In this document: one piece after another, positions 46,080 through 55,662 of the stretch
Position numbering within the stretch: position 1 is the stretch's first letter
Layout of the letters: each line of letters begins with the position of its first letter
Assembly: GCA_030123625.1 (NCBI GenBank)
Contig: CP126121.1
Location: forward strand, 2,210,179 to 2,274,178
Direction of reading: 5' to 3'
DNA: 64,000 bases
Origin: Nitrospira sp.
GTDB lineage: Bacteria; Nitrospirota; Nitrospiria; Nitrospirales; Nitrospiraceae
Translations under genes and position numbers: made by a program
Notes under the pieces: generated by a model
What the model saw: the letters and a program-made list of their open reading frames with translations, nothing else
Databases searched by the model: none
What the model was told of the DNA's origin: nothing

Positions 46080-46844
46080 GTGGAATTGGATTGGACGACG
46101 TTTTCGCTGGAAATCCTCAACTTTCTGGTGCTGGTGTGGATTCTCAAGCGGCTCCTCTATAAACCTATCCTCAAGGTCATTGCCGAGCGCAAGGCCGAGA
46201 TCCAAAAGACGCTCTCTAACGCGGAAACGCTGCGGAAGGAAGCGCAAGCCCTGCGGGAACAGTATGAGAATCGGCAGGTGGAATGGAACCGCGAAAAGGA
46301 AACGGTTCGAAACCGGATGGTGGAAGAGGTGAATGCCGAGAAAGCACGGTTGTTGGCTGCCCTTCAGAATTCGCTGGAACAGGAACGTGAAAAAGCGAGA
46401 GCATTGGAAGAACGGCGACGGACCGAATTGACACAACAAGCGGAAGATGCGGCCATCGCGCAAGGGGGGCGATTTGCCGCCCGGCTGCTGACCCGGCTCG
46501 CCGATGCCGAACTCGAAGCCAAACTGGTGGAAGTCGTGCTCGAAGATCTGCGCCGGATTCCCGATGAGAAACGACAGGCCATCCGAACGGCTTGTGCCAA
46601 GGCTGATGGGCCGGCCATCGTTACCAGCGCCTATCTTCTCAGCCGGTCGCAGCGGACGTCTCTGCAGGAAGCCATTCAGTCGTTCCTTGGTCGGTCCATC
46701 TCCTGCGAGTGGCGGGAAGACCGGGACTTGATGGCCGGCATCCGTCTCAGCCTTGGCCCTTGGGTGCTGGGGGCGAACCTGCAGGACGAATTGAAGGCCT
46801 TCTCCGAGGCGGCGCAACCAGTGAGTGCTCCCGATGCTTCGTAA
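46080..46844 (+). CDS. atpF: N-type ATPase subunit b with delta-like C-terminus
   Basis: 254 residues starting at GTG 46080 (GGAAGGGGCG upstream). One N-terminal membrane helix (about 10-27) is followed by a long charged coiled coil (about 30-165). The last 70 residues (Ser-Ala-Tyr-Leu-Leu-Ser-Arg onward to Leu-Gln-Asp-Glu-Leu) resemble the C-terminal domain of the delta subunit. No separate delta gene exists in the operon, as is usual for N-ATPases, so this protein probably serves as the whole peripheral stalk. It overlaps atpA by 11 nt. Confidence 0.88.
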   Translation: MELDWTTFSLEILNFLVLVWILKRLLYKPILKVIAERKAEIQKTLSNAETLRKEAQALREQYENRQVEWNREKETVRNRMVEEVNAEKARLLAALQNSLEQEREKARALEERRRTELTQQAEDAAIAQGGRFAARLLTRLADAELEAKLVEVVLEDLRRIPDEKRQAIRTACAKADGPAIVTSAYLLSRSQRTSLQEAIQSFLGRSISCEWREDRDLMAGIRLSLGPWVLGANLQDELKAFSEAAQPVSAPDAS

Positions 46845-48303
46845 CCCGCTCCTCTCCGGCCGAGCGGCCTGGCTCGAACAATACCGGCTGGGCTTGCGCA
46901 TCGTGGAGCAAGGCCGTGTCCGATCCGTCGGCGACGGGATCGTCTGGATCGAGGGGCTCCCTTCCGCCGCCATGGAAGAGGTCTTGTGGCTCGAGGACGG
47001 CAGCCGCGCTCTCGTGTTCCATCTGGCCAAGGAACGGCTCGGCGCCATTCTCCTGACGCAAACCACCCGGTTGACTGCGGGGACGATCGTGCATCTGTCA
47101 GGACGACGTCTGAGTCTGCCGGTCGGCGACCAATTGATGGGACGCGTGGTCGATCCACTGGGTGATCCGCTGGACGGGCGACCTCCATCGGATTCTCCGA
47201 GTCGACGCGAACTGTTCGCTTCTTCGCCTCCGATCGTGGCTCGGGATTTCGTCCATCGCCCCTTGTACACGGGAAGCAAGGTCGTCGACACCCTCATTCC
47301 CGTCGCGAAAGGGCAACGTCAATTGATCATCGGGGACAATGGAATCGGCAAGCGCGCCTTCGCCTTGGATACGATCATCAACCAGCGTGAGAAAAACGTG
47401 CGGTGCGTCTACGTCTCGATCGGTCAAAAACGGTCGAGCATCGTCAACACGATCGACACGTTGCAGACCTATGGCGCCATGGACTACACGGCCGTCGTCG
47501 CCGCAGAGGCGACGACGCTCCCTGGACTCAAGTACACGGCTCCCTTCGCGGGATGCGCACTGGCCGAAGCGTGGATGTGGAAAGGCCACGACACGCTCGT
47601 GGTCTACGACGATCTCACCACTCATGCGCAAACCTATCGGGAACTGTCGTTGTTGTTGCGGCGCCCGCCCGGTCGCGAAGCCTATCCGGGCGACATCTTC
47701 TTTCTTCATTCACGCTTGCTCGAACGGTCCACGTGCCTGGCTCCCTCATTGGGAGGCGGCAGCATGACGGCGCTGCCCGTCGTTGAAACCACGCAAGGAG
47801 AAATCGCCGCCTATATCCCGACCAACCTGATTTCCATCACCGACGGGCAAATCTACTTTGATACGCGACTCTTTGCAGGGGGCATGATCCCCGCCATCGA
47901 CGTCACCAAGTCGGTCTCGCGGATCGGCGGCAAGGGACAACATCCGCGAATCAAGGAGCAGGCCGGACGCATGAAACTGGACTTTCTGCAGTTTCTCGAG
48001 CTGGAAGTCTTCACGCGGTTCGGAGCCAAGTTGGAAGCGACAATGGAGGCCAAGATTAGGCGGGGCCGCATCTTGCGCGAGATCTTGAAACAAGAGCGGC
48101 TTTCTCCGCTGCCCATCGAATTCCAACTGGCCTGGCTTACGGGATTCAATCGCGGCTTATTCGACGACGTTCCGCCGGAGAAGATCGGGCCGGTGCTGAG
48201 CCGCATCGCGTCGCGCCTTTCCACCAGTCGCCTGACCCTTGACCAGCGGGACGAGCAGTGGGCCGAGGCCGTGACAAGTTGGCTCAAGGAGGTCGCCACA
48301 TGA
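46834..48303 (+). CDS. atpA: N-type ATPase alpha subunit
   Basis: About 489 residues from ATG 46834 (GTG 46825 is possible). The three alpha-subunit domains are present, including [12 protein letters not shown] and the Arg-finger region Ser-Val-Ser-Arg-Ile-Gly-Gly. The non-catalytic P-loop reads Gly-Asp-Asn-Gly-Ile-Gly-Lys173-Arg174 rather than the usual Gly-Lys-Thr, so the Mg2+-coordinating Thr is lost. That may change regulatory nucleotide binding. The stop overlaps the atpG start (ATGA). Confidence 0.92.
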   Translation: MLRNPLLSGRAAWLEQYRLGLRIVEQGRVRSVGDGIVWIEGLPSAAMEEVLWLEDGSRALVFHLAKERLGAILLTQTTRLTAGTIVHLSGRRLSLPVGDQLMGRVVDPLGDPLDGRPPSDSPSRRELFASSPPIVARDFVHRPLYTGSKVVDTLIPVAKGQRQLIIGDNGIGKRAFALDTIINQREKNVRCVYVSIGQKRSSIVNTIDTLQTYGAMDYTAVVAAEATTLPGLKYTAPFAGCALAEAWMWKGHDTLVVYDDLTTHAQTYRELSLLLRRPPGREAYPGDIFFLHSRLLERSTCLAPSLGGGSMTALPVVETTQGEIAAYIPTNLISITDGQIYFDTRLFAGGMIPAIDVTKSVSRIGGKGQHPRIKEQAGRMKLDFLQFLELEVFTRFGAKLEATMEAKIRRGRILREILKQERLSPLPIEFQLAWLTGFNRGLFDDVPPEKIGPVLSRIASRLSTSRLTLDQRDEQWAEAVTSWLKEVAT

Positions 48304-49148
48304 GCCGGCGCCGGGAACTCGACGACCGCCTCCATGCATTGCGGGATATCAACGGCATTCTTCGCGCCATGAAAAACCTCGCGCTGATGGAGCAGCAGAA
48401 ATTGACCCGATTTCTCACCACTCAACGTCGCGTGGTGGACAGCATCGAGGCTGCTGCGGAAGATTTCTTCACGTTTTATCCCGAGGTCGCTCTCCGACTG
48501 GGCAAGGGCACGCCGGTATGGCTGATCATCGGCTCAGAACGGGGCTTTTGCGGAGACTACAATGAACGGCTGCAGGAGGGTGTGGAGCAGCACCTCCGTG
48601 AGCGTACACCGCACCAGCCGCGTCTGCTTCTCATCGGGCGAAAACTTGCCGCCAAATTTGCACAGGACCGACGGGTCGTGGCATCGCTCGTCGGTCCGAC
48701 CGTCGCCGAGGAAGTGCCCGCGGTCCTCGTCGGACTGATGGCCAAGCTCAGAGCCTTGCAAGCAAGCCAGAAGCCCGGAGTCCGTTTGGAGTTCACGATC
48801 ATTCACCAAAGTCCCGCTTCGGAAGGAGGAGGTATACGACTTCATGAACCGATGAAGAAGGCATGTCGTCCGGTCCGCAGAGGCTATCCTCCCTTGCTGA
48901 ACCTCGATCCATTCGCGTTTGCAACAGATCTGATCGACCACCACCTGTTCAGTCTCCTGCACGAAGTCTTTTATAGCTCATTAATGGCCGAGAATCTCCG
49001 TCGCTTCCAACATATGGATCAGTCCATCCAACGCTTGGAAAAGGACATGGCGGAGCTTGTCCTAAAACGGAACGGCTTGCGCCAAGAGGAGATCACTGAG
49101 GAAATCGAAGTCATCATGTTGAGCGCCGAGGCGGTCAAGCAGCAGTGA
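48300..49148 (+). CDS. atpG: N-type ATPase gamma subunit
   Basis: A 282-residue central stalk subunit from ATG 48300 (AAGGAGG upstream). The N-terminal helix has [11 protein letters not shown], the middle has [11 protein letters not shown], and the C-terminal helix has Arg-Leu-Glu-Lys-Asp-Met, as in gamma subunits. It is somewhat diverged from F-type gamma, as N-type gammas are. It ends the operon; about 400 bp of non-coding DNA follow. Confidence 0.9.
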   Translation: MSRRRELDDRLHALRDINGILRAMKNLALMEQQKLTRFLTTQRRVVDSIEAAAEDFFTFYPEVALRLGKGTPVWLIIGSERGFCGDYNERLQEGVEQHLRERTPHQPRLLLIGRKLAAKFAQDRRVVASLVGPTVAEEVPAVLVGLMAKLRALQASQKPGVRLEFTIIHQSPASEGGGIRLHEPMKKACRPVRRGYPPLLNLDPFAFATDLIDHHLFSLLHEVFYSSLMAENLRRFQHMDQSIQRLEKDMAELVLKRNGLRQEEITEEIEVIMLSAEAVKQQ

Positions 49149-49568
49149 CCGTTCACTCGCAAAGGACTCCACCCATAATAGAAAGAAGGAGGCACGCATG
49201 TCCGGATGAGGGCCGCGGGCAGCAAGAGGGCATTGTCACCACAAGGAGCCTCAGGCAGGAATTGGACCTCCATACTACACTACGGCGGAGTTGATACGCT
49301 ACGCCATTACGCAGGGCCTCACCGGTGACGTAGAGTAGGAATCTATTTCCCCTGAAAGTGGCTTTTCCCCAATGTCTCCCAACAGATGAGTGGCCACCGA
49401 TCAGCCGTCTCACCTTCCCAAACGTCAGCCAGAAAGAGAATTAGTCCAATGCGCCGGACAGCAGGCAACATTTGCCACGTGGCCAGGCAAATGCCTAGTT
49501 CCTACGTCTGTGTCGTTGCACTAGAGTGACGCAGGACCTCCGCAAAGGGTGAGGTTTGTCTTATAATC
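49149..49568. other. Non-coding region after the ATPase operon
   Basis: No supported gene. AAGGAGGCACGC at about 49186-49197 is an excellent RBS, but the ATG after it opens only three codons, so it may be a decayed gene start. Further right are an inverted GGCAACATTTGCC / GGCAAATGCC pair (about 49473-49495) and the dyad near-match at 49483-49498. Confidence 0.45.
49483..49498. promoter_or_regulatory. Dyad operator near-match (site 5)
   Basis: CCAGGCAAATGCCTAG has an exact CCTAG right arm and one change from YTAGG on the left. It lies 71 bp before the possible first codon of cassette copy 2, a spacing similar to that of site 4 before copy 1. Confidence 0.35.
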
Positions 49569-49826
49569 ATGAGAATCGCTATTGATCAGACTGACATTGA
49601 TTGAGTCTTGACCGCACTCCAACCAGGAATGCGGTATCCGCTAGAAGAGCTCTTGGGGCTTTGCCCGGACCTGTCATGTGATCAAGTGTTTCTGGCAATC
49701 GACTGCTTAACTCGAAACGGTCGGGTGTGCCTGATGTTGGATCCCAACAGGACGTACTGGGTACAGGGTTCTTACTCTGTAGTCGGCGACTGCTCGCGCG
49801 CCTTATCTGCTGATGAGCCGATCTGA
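49569..49826 (+). CDS. Winged-helix-like protein, cassette gene A (copy 2), possibly damaged
   Basis: Homologue of the gene at 34760: Pro-Leu-Glu-Glu-Leu-Leu-Gly-Leu-Cys-Pro-Asp-Leu-Ser-Cys-Asp-Gln-Val-Phe-Leu-Ala-Ile-Asp and the same Arg-Val-Cys-Leu and Arg-Thr-Tyr wing. In frame from ATG 49569 there is a TGA at 49602-49604 after 11 codons. The conserved core lies beyond it and could be reached only from TTG 49608 or ATG 49629, or by readthrough. It is therefore either N-terminally shortened or a pseudogene. Confidence 0.6.
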
Positions 49827-49906
49827 AAACGAGAACCGAGAGCGTCTGAGCTCTGTCACAGCGAGAACGAGAGAGGGGACTCACAGCATACCTGGCCGGA
49901 GGACCT

Positions 49907-50107
49907 ATGGACAAACAACATCGTGCTTCAGAAGCGGATGGGACGATCTCATGCCGGACAAGTCCGTGCACCCATAGTCGGGCGATTGACGATGTCTTCA
50001 CGAGAGGCAAGAAGCGAACCGGCCAAGTCCGTTGCCTCGAATGCGGCACGATCTTTGATGACCCTACCAGGGCATTAAGTGATAAAGCAGGTGAAGGAGG
50101 ATTCTGA
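49907..50107 (+). CDS. Small Cys/His protein, cassette gene B (copy 2)
   Basis: A 66-residue protein from ATG 49907 (GGAGGACCT upstream). It shares Cys-x-His-x-Arg-x-Ile-Asp-Asp and Gln-Val-Arg-Cys-Leu-Glu-Cys-Gly-Thr-Ile-Phe-Asp-Asp-Pro with the 35.1-kb copy, and has an extra N-terminal Cys (Cys-Arg-Thr-Ser-Pro-Cys). The C-terminus differs from copy 1. The LuxR-type regulator starts 4 nt after its stop, so they are probably co-translated. Function unknown; a zinc-bound adaptor is one possibility. Confidence 0.72.
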   Translation: MDKQHRASEADGTISCRTSPCTHSRAIDDVFTRGKKRTGQVRCLECGTIFDDPTRALSDKAGEGGF

Positions 50108-50110
50108 TTC

Positions 50111-50794
50111 ATGAGCGCCGTACCCGACGTGGGCATCCATCTTGATGAAAAAGACTGTATGATAAGGAACCTCCCTCCGGTTCCCTCGATCACCCTCGCG
50201 ATTATCAGCAGTCAGTATCTCGTGTGGTTCGGATTGCAGAAAGTGTTCGAGCACATCGAGACTCCTCGGATTGTCGTGCATCCGCACCGGCGGGTGACGC
50301 CGGACCTGCTCCTCGCCGAGAAACGACCCGACATGTTCTTGCTCGATCTGGAGACTCATCAAGACGCCGTCGGCACGATCAGACAGATTCGGGAATCGGC
50401 GCCGACAAGCAAGATCGTGGTGTTGAGCGGGGTCGAAGACAAGCCATGTCTGCACGAGGTATTTGCCTTCGGCATCGACGGCGTCATTCTCAAAATTCAA
50501 CCGCCTGAAGTCGTGCTGGCCGTGATCCAGGCGTTGTCGGCTTCCACAACGAATTGCGACGGAGCCGACTCCGGAACACAGCGTGCTGTTTTGCCGGACG
50601 CCTTGACCGAGCGGGAGCGAGAAATTATCCGATTGATCCGTCAGGGTTTCTCCAACAAAGAAATCGCCTCTCAATTGTCCATCAGCGACAGTACGGTTCG
50701 GCATCATTTGACGAACATTTTCGGCAAGGTCGGCGTGCGCAATCGGCAGAAGCTCCTGATCCACGCGCATCGGTTCCCCTCCACACATGTGTAA
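50111..50794 (+). CDS. LuxR/NarL-type regulator with degenerate receiver
   Basis: A 227-residue protein. The receiver-like domain (about 26-140) keeps the phospho-acceptor-like Asp (Leu-Leu-Asp-Leu), the Ser switch and the Lys, but the acidic pair after strand 1 is Ser-Ser instead of Asp-Asp (Ala-Ile-Ile-Ser-Ser-Gln). Mg2+ binding and normal phosphorylation are therefore doubtful. The C-terminal LuxR helix-turn-helix (about 160-220) is intact: Leu-Thr-Glu-Arg-Glu-Arg-Glu-Ile-Ile, Gly-Phe-Ser-Asn-Lys-Glu-Ile-Ala, Thr-Val-Arg-His-His-Leu. It sits directly behind cassette gene B and is a candidate for binding the nearby dyad. Confidence 0.88.
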   Translation: MSAVPDVGIHLDEKDCMIRNLPPVPSITLAIISSQYLVWFGLQKVFEHIETPRIVVHPHRRVTPDLLLAEKRPDMFLLDLETHQDAVGTIRQIRESAPTSKIVVLSGVEDKPCLHEVFAFGIDGVILKIQPPEVVLAVIQALSASTTNCDGADSGTQRAVLPDALTEREREIIRLIRQGFSNKEIASQLSISDSTVRHHLTNIFGKVGVRNRQKLLIHAHRFPSTHV

Positions 50795-50996
50795 CCTCCC
50801 TTCCCCATTCCATGAATGGTCCGGTCTGAAGATAGCTACCGCCCGGTGAGGAGTGATAAGTTGTACGAACTCTTCACACTCGGGAAGAGCTTGCGGGAGT
50901 CAAGATCCGGCATGGAAATGCACGTACACCGGCATGTTGTGTTGCCGCAGCCGGCGCATGACAAACCGCGCCTCATCCAACATAGAGACAGATGAC

Positions 50997-52730
50997 ATGA
51001 CGGACACGGCCGACAAGGCACTGATAGCCTATTTTTCCATGGAAATCGGCCTGCATCCCGCTATGCCGACCTATGCCGGCGGTCTGGGTGTATTGGCCGG
51101 CGATACGATCCGGTCGGCTGCCGATTTGGAAATCCCCATGGTGGCGGTGACCCTGTTGCACCGCCGCGGCTATTTCTATCAACGGTTGGACGAACGGGGT
51201 TGGCAACGTGAAGAGCCGGTGGCCTGGCCGATCAATGATTATTGTAAACCCGTGGACCAGCGTGTCACCGTCGAAATCGAGGATCGTCGCGTGCATGTCG
51301 GAGCCTGGCAGTTTCGAGTAAGGGGCGAGTCGAGCCACGAGGTGCCGGTCTACCTCCTCGACACGGATCTTCCTGAGAACCAGCCGTGGGACCGGACGCT
51401 GACGGATCTTCTCTATGGAGGGGATGATCACTATCGATTATGCCAGGAAGTGGTGTTGGGACTCGGGGGGTTCCGTTTGTTGCGGGCGCTCGGAGAGGGA
51501 CAGATTCGGCGATTCCACATGAACGAAGGACACTCGGCGTTGCTTGTCCTCGCGCTGCTGGAGGAGAAACTGGCTTCTCGCGCCGACGAGGAGGCGATCC
51601 CTGCCGATCTCATCGAGGCCGTTCGGGAGCAATGTGTGTTTACAACCCATACACCGGTACCCGCCGGCCATGATCAATTTCCTCCCGACCTTGCGCACCG
51701 CGTGCTCGGTGATCGCCGATGCGCGCGGCTCAAGGCCTGCGGCCATGACCATAGCCTCAACATGACACAACTCGCGCTGCGCGGCTCGCGGTTCGTCAAT
51801 GGAGTCGCCATGAAGCACGGCGAGGTTTCGCACAGTCTCTTCCCCGGCTATCCGATTCATTCGATCACCAACGGCGTCCATGCCGTCACGTGGGCTGCGC
51901 CTTCATTCCAAGCGCTCTATGATCAACACCTTCCGGACTGGCGGCATGATCAACTCTCGCTTCGGTACGCGATCAGCATTCCGGCGCGGAAGATCTGGGA
52001 TGCGCACATGGAGGCCAAACAGACGCTCGTCGACTATGTGAATCGTGAAACGAACGCCGGGTTTGATCGGGACGTGTTAACTATCGGGTTCGCCAGACGG
52101 GCGGCGGCGTACAAACGGGTAACCTTGATTTTTCATGATGTCGAACGGCTGGCCGGGGTTGCGGAACGATTCGGCTCAATACAAATTGTCTTCGGCGGCA
52201 AAGCGCATCCACGCGACCAGGATGGGAAGAACGTCATTCACGAAATCCACGAGCTCCGTGATGTTCTCCGGGGCAAGGTTCCCGTCGCCTATCTCTCCAA
52301 CTACGACATGACCCTCGCGAAGTTGGTCTGTGCCGGAGTGGATGTGTGGCTCAACACGCCGCTTCCTCCGATGGAGGCCTCGGGGACGAGCGGCATGAAG
52401 GCGGCGGTCAATGGGGTGCCGAGTTTGAGCGTGCTCGACGGTTGGTGGATCGAAGGACATGTGGAAGATGTGACCGGCTGGTCGATTGGCGATCGGATTG
52501 AAGATAACCTTGGGTCAAGGGAGGGAGTGGATATCCGCCATGCCTCCGCGCTGTACGACAAGCTGGAACAGAAAGTGGTGCCGTGTTTCTACAAGGATCG
52601 GGAGCGCTTTATCGAGATCATGCGGCATGCGATCGCCTTGAACGGAGGGTTCTTCAATACTCAGAGAATGATGGCGCAATATCTCCACGATGCATACCGG
52701 CTGGTCGGGCTGTATCTTCGCGAGGGATGA
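50997..52730 (+). CDS. glgP: Alpha-glucan phosphorylase (short GlgP type)
   Basis: 577 residues from ATG 50997. The N-terminus Ile-Ala-Tyr-Phe-Ser-Met-Glu-Ile-Gly-Leu and Tyr-Ala-Gly-Gly-Leu-Gly-Val-Leu-Ala-Gly-Asp is typical of the short alpha-glucan phosphorylase subfamily. PLP Lys468 lies in SGTSGMKAAVNG. It releases glucose-1-phosphate from glycogen and works with GlgX at 40.7 kb. The 200 bp before it hold only a short minus-strand frame resembling the end of a decayed gene. The next gene is convergent. Confidence 0.91.
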   Translation: MTDTADKALIAYFSMEIGLHPAMPTYAGGLGVLAGDTIRSAADLEIPMVAVTLLHRRGYFYQRLDERGWQREEPVAWPINDYCKPVDQRVTVEIEDRRVHVGAWQFRVRGESSHEVPVYLLDTDLPENQPWDRTLTDLLYGGDDHYRLCQEVVLGLGGFRLLRALGEGQIRRFHMNEGHSALLVLALLEEKLASRADEEAIPADLIEAVREQCVFTTHTPVPAGHDQFPPDLAHRVLGDRRCARLKACGHDHSLNMTQLALRGSRFVNGVAMKHGEVSHSLFPGYPIHSITNGVHAVTWAAPSFQALYDQHLPDWRHDQLSLRYAISIPARKIWDAHMEAKQTLVDYVNRETNAGFDRDVLTIGFARRAAAYKRVTLIFHDVERLAGVAERFGSIQIVFGGKAHPRDQDGKNVIHEIHELRDVLRGKVPVAYLSNYDMTLAKLVCAGVDVWLNTPLPPMEASGTSGMKAAVNGVPSLSVLDGWWIEGHVEDVTGWSIGDRIEDNLGSREGVDIRHASALYDKLEQKVVPCFYKDRERFIEIMRHAIALNGGFFNTQRMMAQYLHDAYRLVGLYLREG

Positions 52731-52776
52731 TCACGCGATCTTATCATCGACGAAATTCGTGCAGGCCGTGCCGGGT

Positions 52777-53769
52777 TTACATAAACAGGAAGAGAGCCGC
52801 CACCACGCCAAAAAATTCGGACGCGTTCCTGCCTCGCAAGCTGAACCATGGACCGGCAATAATGCCGATGTGTTCATTGAAGTTGTATTCCACGGCCGGG
52901 GCAATCGTGAGCAAATTGCCGTACCCCCTTCCGACCATCGCCGGGTCGCCGTTCACACCGACCCCGGCCGTGCCGGAAAAACGCGTCGCATTGATGGTCT
53001 GAAACCCGATATCGAGCGCGAGGACGAGTTGTCGCGTGAGGCTATATTCTCCCGCGACCGTCAGGGTCGTCACCGATCCCGGATCAACGTGACCGTCCGT
53101 GCCGAATCCTCCGCCGTACGTATTGAACCCCCTCACAGTCACGGGCGAAAAGAAGCTGTACGTCGCATTCACACGGTACCTGAATACCTGATGGTATCCC
53201 AACCGTATGGCTTTCTGCACTCCGATGCCCAGCGTTGTCGCAAAAGAGCCGCCTCCGGTTCCCCCCAGACCTCTTATGGACGGACGAAGATCGTTGTACT
53301 GTCCGCTCGGAAATATTTCCTGGCCCCAGATCCGGACATCGGGAAGCCATGAATCGGCGCGGCTTCTCAGTACTTGAAAGCCGAGCTGAAGCGGAAAGTC
53401 ACCGAACCCGGAGATGGACTCGCCTTCGGCGGAGTTCTGGAGCCACTGTGGCGCGATCTCGACATCAATCCGGTCTGTTACGCCGTAGATGAAGTAGGTT
53501 TGTTGGATGATCGTATGCGAGACAGTCGCTGATTGGAGACGCCAATTGTCGTTATACAATCCGCCATATTGCGTAAAGAAGAAGTATGGTTCGACAACGA
53601 CGCACCCCTGAGCAAGCGTCAGGCCTCGTGTCGAGAGTAATGTCCCGGTGAACAAGGGACCGGCAGGTTGGGGCTGACGGTTCTCGGAATCTCCACCCCA
53701 CACAGCTTCCGAAGAGCAGACACATGCGATGAGCAAGCTAAGGACGATCTTGAAGGTGCATTGAGGCAT
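52777..53769 (-). CDS. Outer-membrane beta-barrel protein
   Basis: 330 residues from ATG 53769 (GGGGCGAT upstream). A signal peptide ends near Val-Trp-Gly-Gly. The mature protein alternates hydrophobic and polar residues in many short strands and ends in Phe-Leu-Phe-Met, a C-terminal aromatic typical of outer-membrane barrels. It resembles the transporter-type barrels of the phenol MetA-pathway group. Substrate unknown. The upstream 336 bp (53770-54105), shared divergently with the Usp gene, have AT-rich promoter-like stretches but no clear site. Confidence 0.75.
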   Translation of the reverse strand: MPQCTFKIVLSLLIACVCSSEAVWGGDSENRQPQPAGPLFTGTLLSTRGLTLAQGCVVVEPYFFFTQYGGLYNDNWRLQSATVSHTIIQQTYFIYGVTDRIDVEIAPQWLQNSAEGESISGFGDFPLQLGFQVLRSRADSWLPDVRIWGQEIFPSGQYNDLRPSIRGLGGTGGGSFATTLGIGVQKAIRLGYHQVFRYRVNATYSFFSPVTVRGFNTYGGGFGTDGHVDPGSVTTLTVAGEYSLTRQLVLALDIGFQTINATRFSGTAGVGVNGDPAMVGRGYGNLLTIAPAVEYNFNEHIGIIAGPWFSLRGRNASEFFGVVAALFLFM

Positions 53770-54105
53770 ATCGCCCCACGGCAGAAACCTGTATGCTGCG
53801 AATGGCAACAATCGATGACTTATTTATTAGTCGCTCTGTCTGGCCGGGTCCGGTGAAGGTGTACGGGTGTACGCGATTGAGTTCAGGCAGGCGACTCATG
53901 TCCCGGCATTTATCTTGCTGTTCAGAAGATAGTGTATGTCCTTATAGACCATGTATGCTCGTGAAAAATATCGAATCAACTATGACACATTTTTTGCCAC
54001 CACGGTGGAGAATGTTCTGCGGACTACCGGGTGCTCGGTACTGAATATTCCGCCGGTTCCCGGATGCCGAAGAACGGTGGATGGTCTGCACACAAAGGAG
54101 TCTGC

Positions 54106-55059
54106 ATGAACGATCTATTGATTAATCGGATTCTCGTCGCCACGGACTTTTCCGCGTGCGCGAGGCGCGCCGTCGACTACGGCCTATGCGTGGCCCATGC
54201 TTGGTCCGCTCATGTGGATGTACTCTACGTGGTCGAGGTGTTGCGAGGGTTGGAGTTCGAGGCGCCGTTCGATGATCCGTTGCTGGGAAAGAGGCGGAAG
54301 GAGGCGGAGCAATTCTTGGGCGACCTGGCGACCCGCGTGAAACAGAAAGGCCTGGACGTGGAGTGGCATCTGCGCGAAGGCATTCCCAGCGAGCAGATCG
54401 GTCAGACAGCGCTCGAATTGCGGGCCGACCTGATCGTCGTCGGCACGCATGGGAGGACCGGGCTGGACCACATCGTGCTGGGTAGCACGTCGGAGCGCGT
54501 CATCAAGCAAGCGCCTTGTCCGGTGTTGACGGTCCGTGTCGCCCTCATCCATGGCGAAAAGGATGCGGACAGACCGCCATGCATCCGGCATGTGCTGGTG
54601 CCGGTTGATTTCTCGAGTCCGTCCCTGGATGCGCTGGAGTATGCCATCCAGTTGGTCGATCGCTTCGGAGCCAGACTCACGGTCCTCCATGTGTTGGAAC
54701 CGATCTATTACGATCTCGAATTGGGATTGGGCCGGATCGAGCAGGAGGCCCAGAAGCGGACGCACTGGGAGGCGCAATTGGAGAGTCTTGCACAAGTGGT
54801 GAAGGAACGTGGTTTGGAGGCAGGGTCGGTCGTGCTCGGGGGAATTCCATCGGAGTCGATAGTGACCTATGCTCGCGCGCAAGGCTGCGACTTGATCGTC
54901 ATGGGCACTCACGGACGGCATGGGCTGACGCGTCTGCGGTACGGCAGCGTGGCTGAATCCGTACTTCGGCAGGCTCCTTGTCCTGTGCTCACGGTCCGAA
55001 GCCCGAAGTTCAGCCCTCACCACAGCCGCATGATGCCGCTGTCGGTGGCAGAGCCATGA
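54106..55059 (+). CDS. Universal stress protein with two UspA domains
   Basis: 317 residues from ATG 54106, with AAAGGAG upstream; the frame extends further up without an RBS. Two tandem Usp domains (about 4-148 and 165-305). Each ends in the ATP-binding Gly-x2-Gly-x9-Gly-Ser/Thr type: Gly-Thr-His-Gly-Arg-Thr-Gly-Leu-Asp-His-Ile-Val-Leu-Gly-Ser, and Gly-Thr-His-Gly-Arg-His-Gly-Leu...Gly-Ser. Tandem Usps are induced under energy or oxygen stress in many bacteria. It is followed by an Rnk homologue and the acetate kinase/phosphoketolase pair. Confidence 0.9.
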   Translation: MNDLLINRILVATDFSACARRAVDYGLCVAHAWSAHVDVLYVVEVLRGLEFEAPFDDPLLGKRRKEAEQFLGDLATRVKQKGLDVEWHLREGIPSEQIGQTALELRADLIVVGTHGRTGLDHIVLGSTSERVIKQAPCPVLTVRVALIHGEKDADRPPCIRHVLVPVDFSSPSLDALEYAIQLVDRFGARLTVLHVLEPIYYDLELGLGRIEQEAQKRTHWEAQLESLAQVVKERGLEAGSVVLGGIPSESIVTYARAQGCDLIVMGTHGRHGLTRLRYGSVAESVLRQAPCPVLTVRSPKFSPHHSRMMPLSVAEP

Positions 55060-55214
55060 CGATGGAATGCAGCAAAGAGGCTCGCCGATCGGAGCAGCTG
55101 GGCGATTGACGGCGGTCCATGATCGCGTCGATCTGTCGAGAGAACATCGAGGTTGCGCCGGCTCCGCCGTGTGGTCCCGGCGGGACCGGACTCATGAACA
55201 GAAGGAGCATAGAC

Positions 55215-55631
55215 ATGGAATCTCGGGACATTTACATCACCAAATTCGACCTCATTCGTCTCAAGGAACTGCTGGAGGTAGGGATTAGTTTCAAAGAGCG
55301 GGACCGTGAATATCTGGAGAGTTTACAGAATGAGTTGGACCGGGCCCATATCGTCGAGCCCACTGCAATTCCTGATAACGTGGTCACGATGAATTCTCAC
55401 GTTCGCCTCAAGGATATGGAGACGGGCGAGGAGAAACGTTATACCCTTGTATTCCCGTCCGATGCCGATATTGAGAAAAATCAAATCTCGATTCTTGCTC
55501 CCATCGGCACCGCCATCCTCGGCTATCGGACGGGTGACACGGTGGACTGGCTCGTGCCGGCCGGGAAACGCAAGGTTCGGATCGAAGAAATTCTCTATCA
55601 GCCCGAAGCAGCCGGACGCTATGATTTGTGA
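55215..55631 (+). CDS. rnk: Rnk-family nucleoside diphosphate kinase regulator / GreA-like protein
   Basis: 138 residues from ATG 55215 (AGAAGGAG upstream). An N-terminal short coiled coil with Ile-Thr-Lys-Phe-Asp-Leu-Ile-Arg-Leu is followed by a GreA/GreB C-terminal FKBP-like domain (about 50-130) with Val-Val-Thr-Met-Asn-Ser, Tyr-Thr-Leu-Val-Phe-Pro and Ile-Leu-Ala-Pro-Ile-Gly-Thr-Ala-Ile-Leu-Gly. Rnk proteins bind RNA polymerase and affect nucleotide balance. A relic of a second copy lies at 35570. Confidence 0.88.
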   Translation: MESRDIYITKFDLIRLKELLEVGISFKERDREYLESLQNELDRAHIVEPTAIPDNVVTMNSHVRLKDMETGEEKRYTLVFPSDADIEKNQISILAPIGTAILGYRTGDTVDWLVPAGKRKVRIEEILYQPEAAGRYDL

Positions 55632-55662
55632 CGGCCGTGCCTGAGTCGTGGGATCGAACGGA

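Noticed and set aside
45510..47297. 595-codon minus-strand frame over atpB-atpA
   Set aside because: Antisense to four well-recognised ATPase subunits; Arg/Pro/Gly-rich shadow.
49186..49205. Gene start after a perfect AAGGAGG
   Set aside because: The ATG opens only three codons before TGA and no continuing frame looks coding; at most a decayed start.
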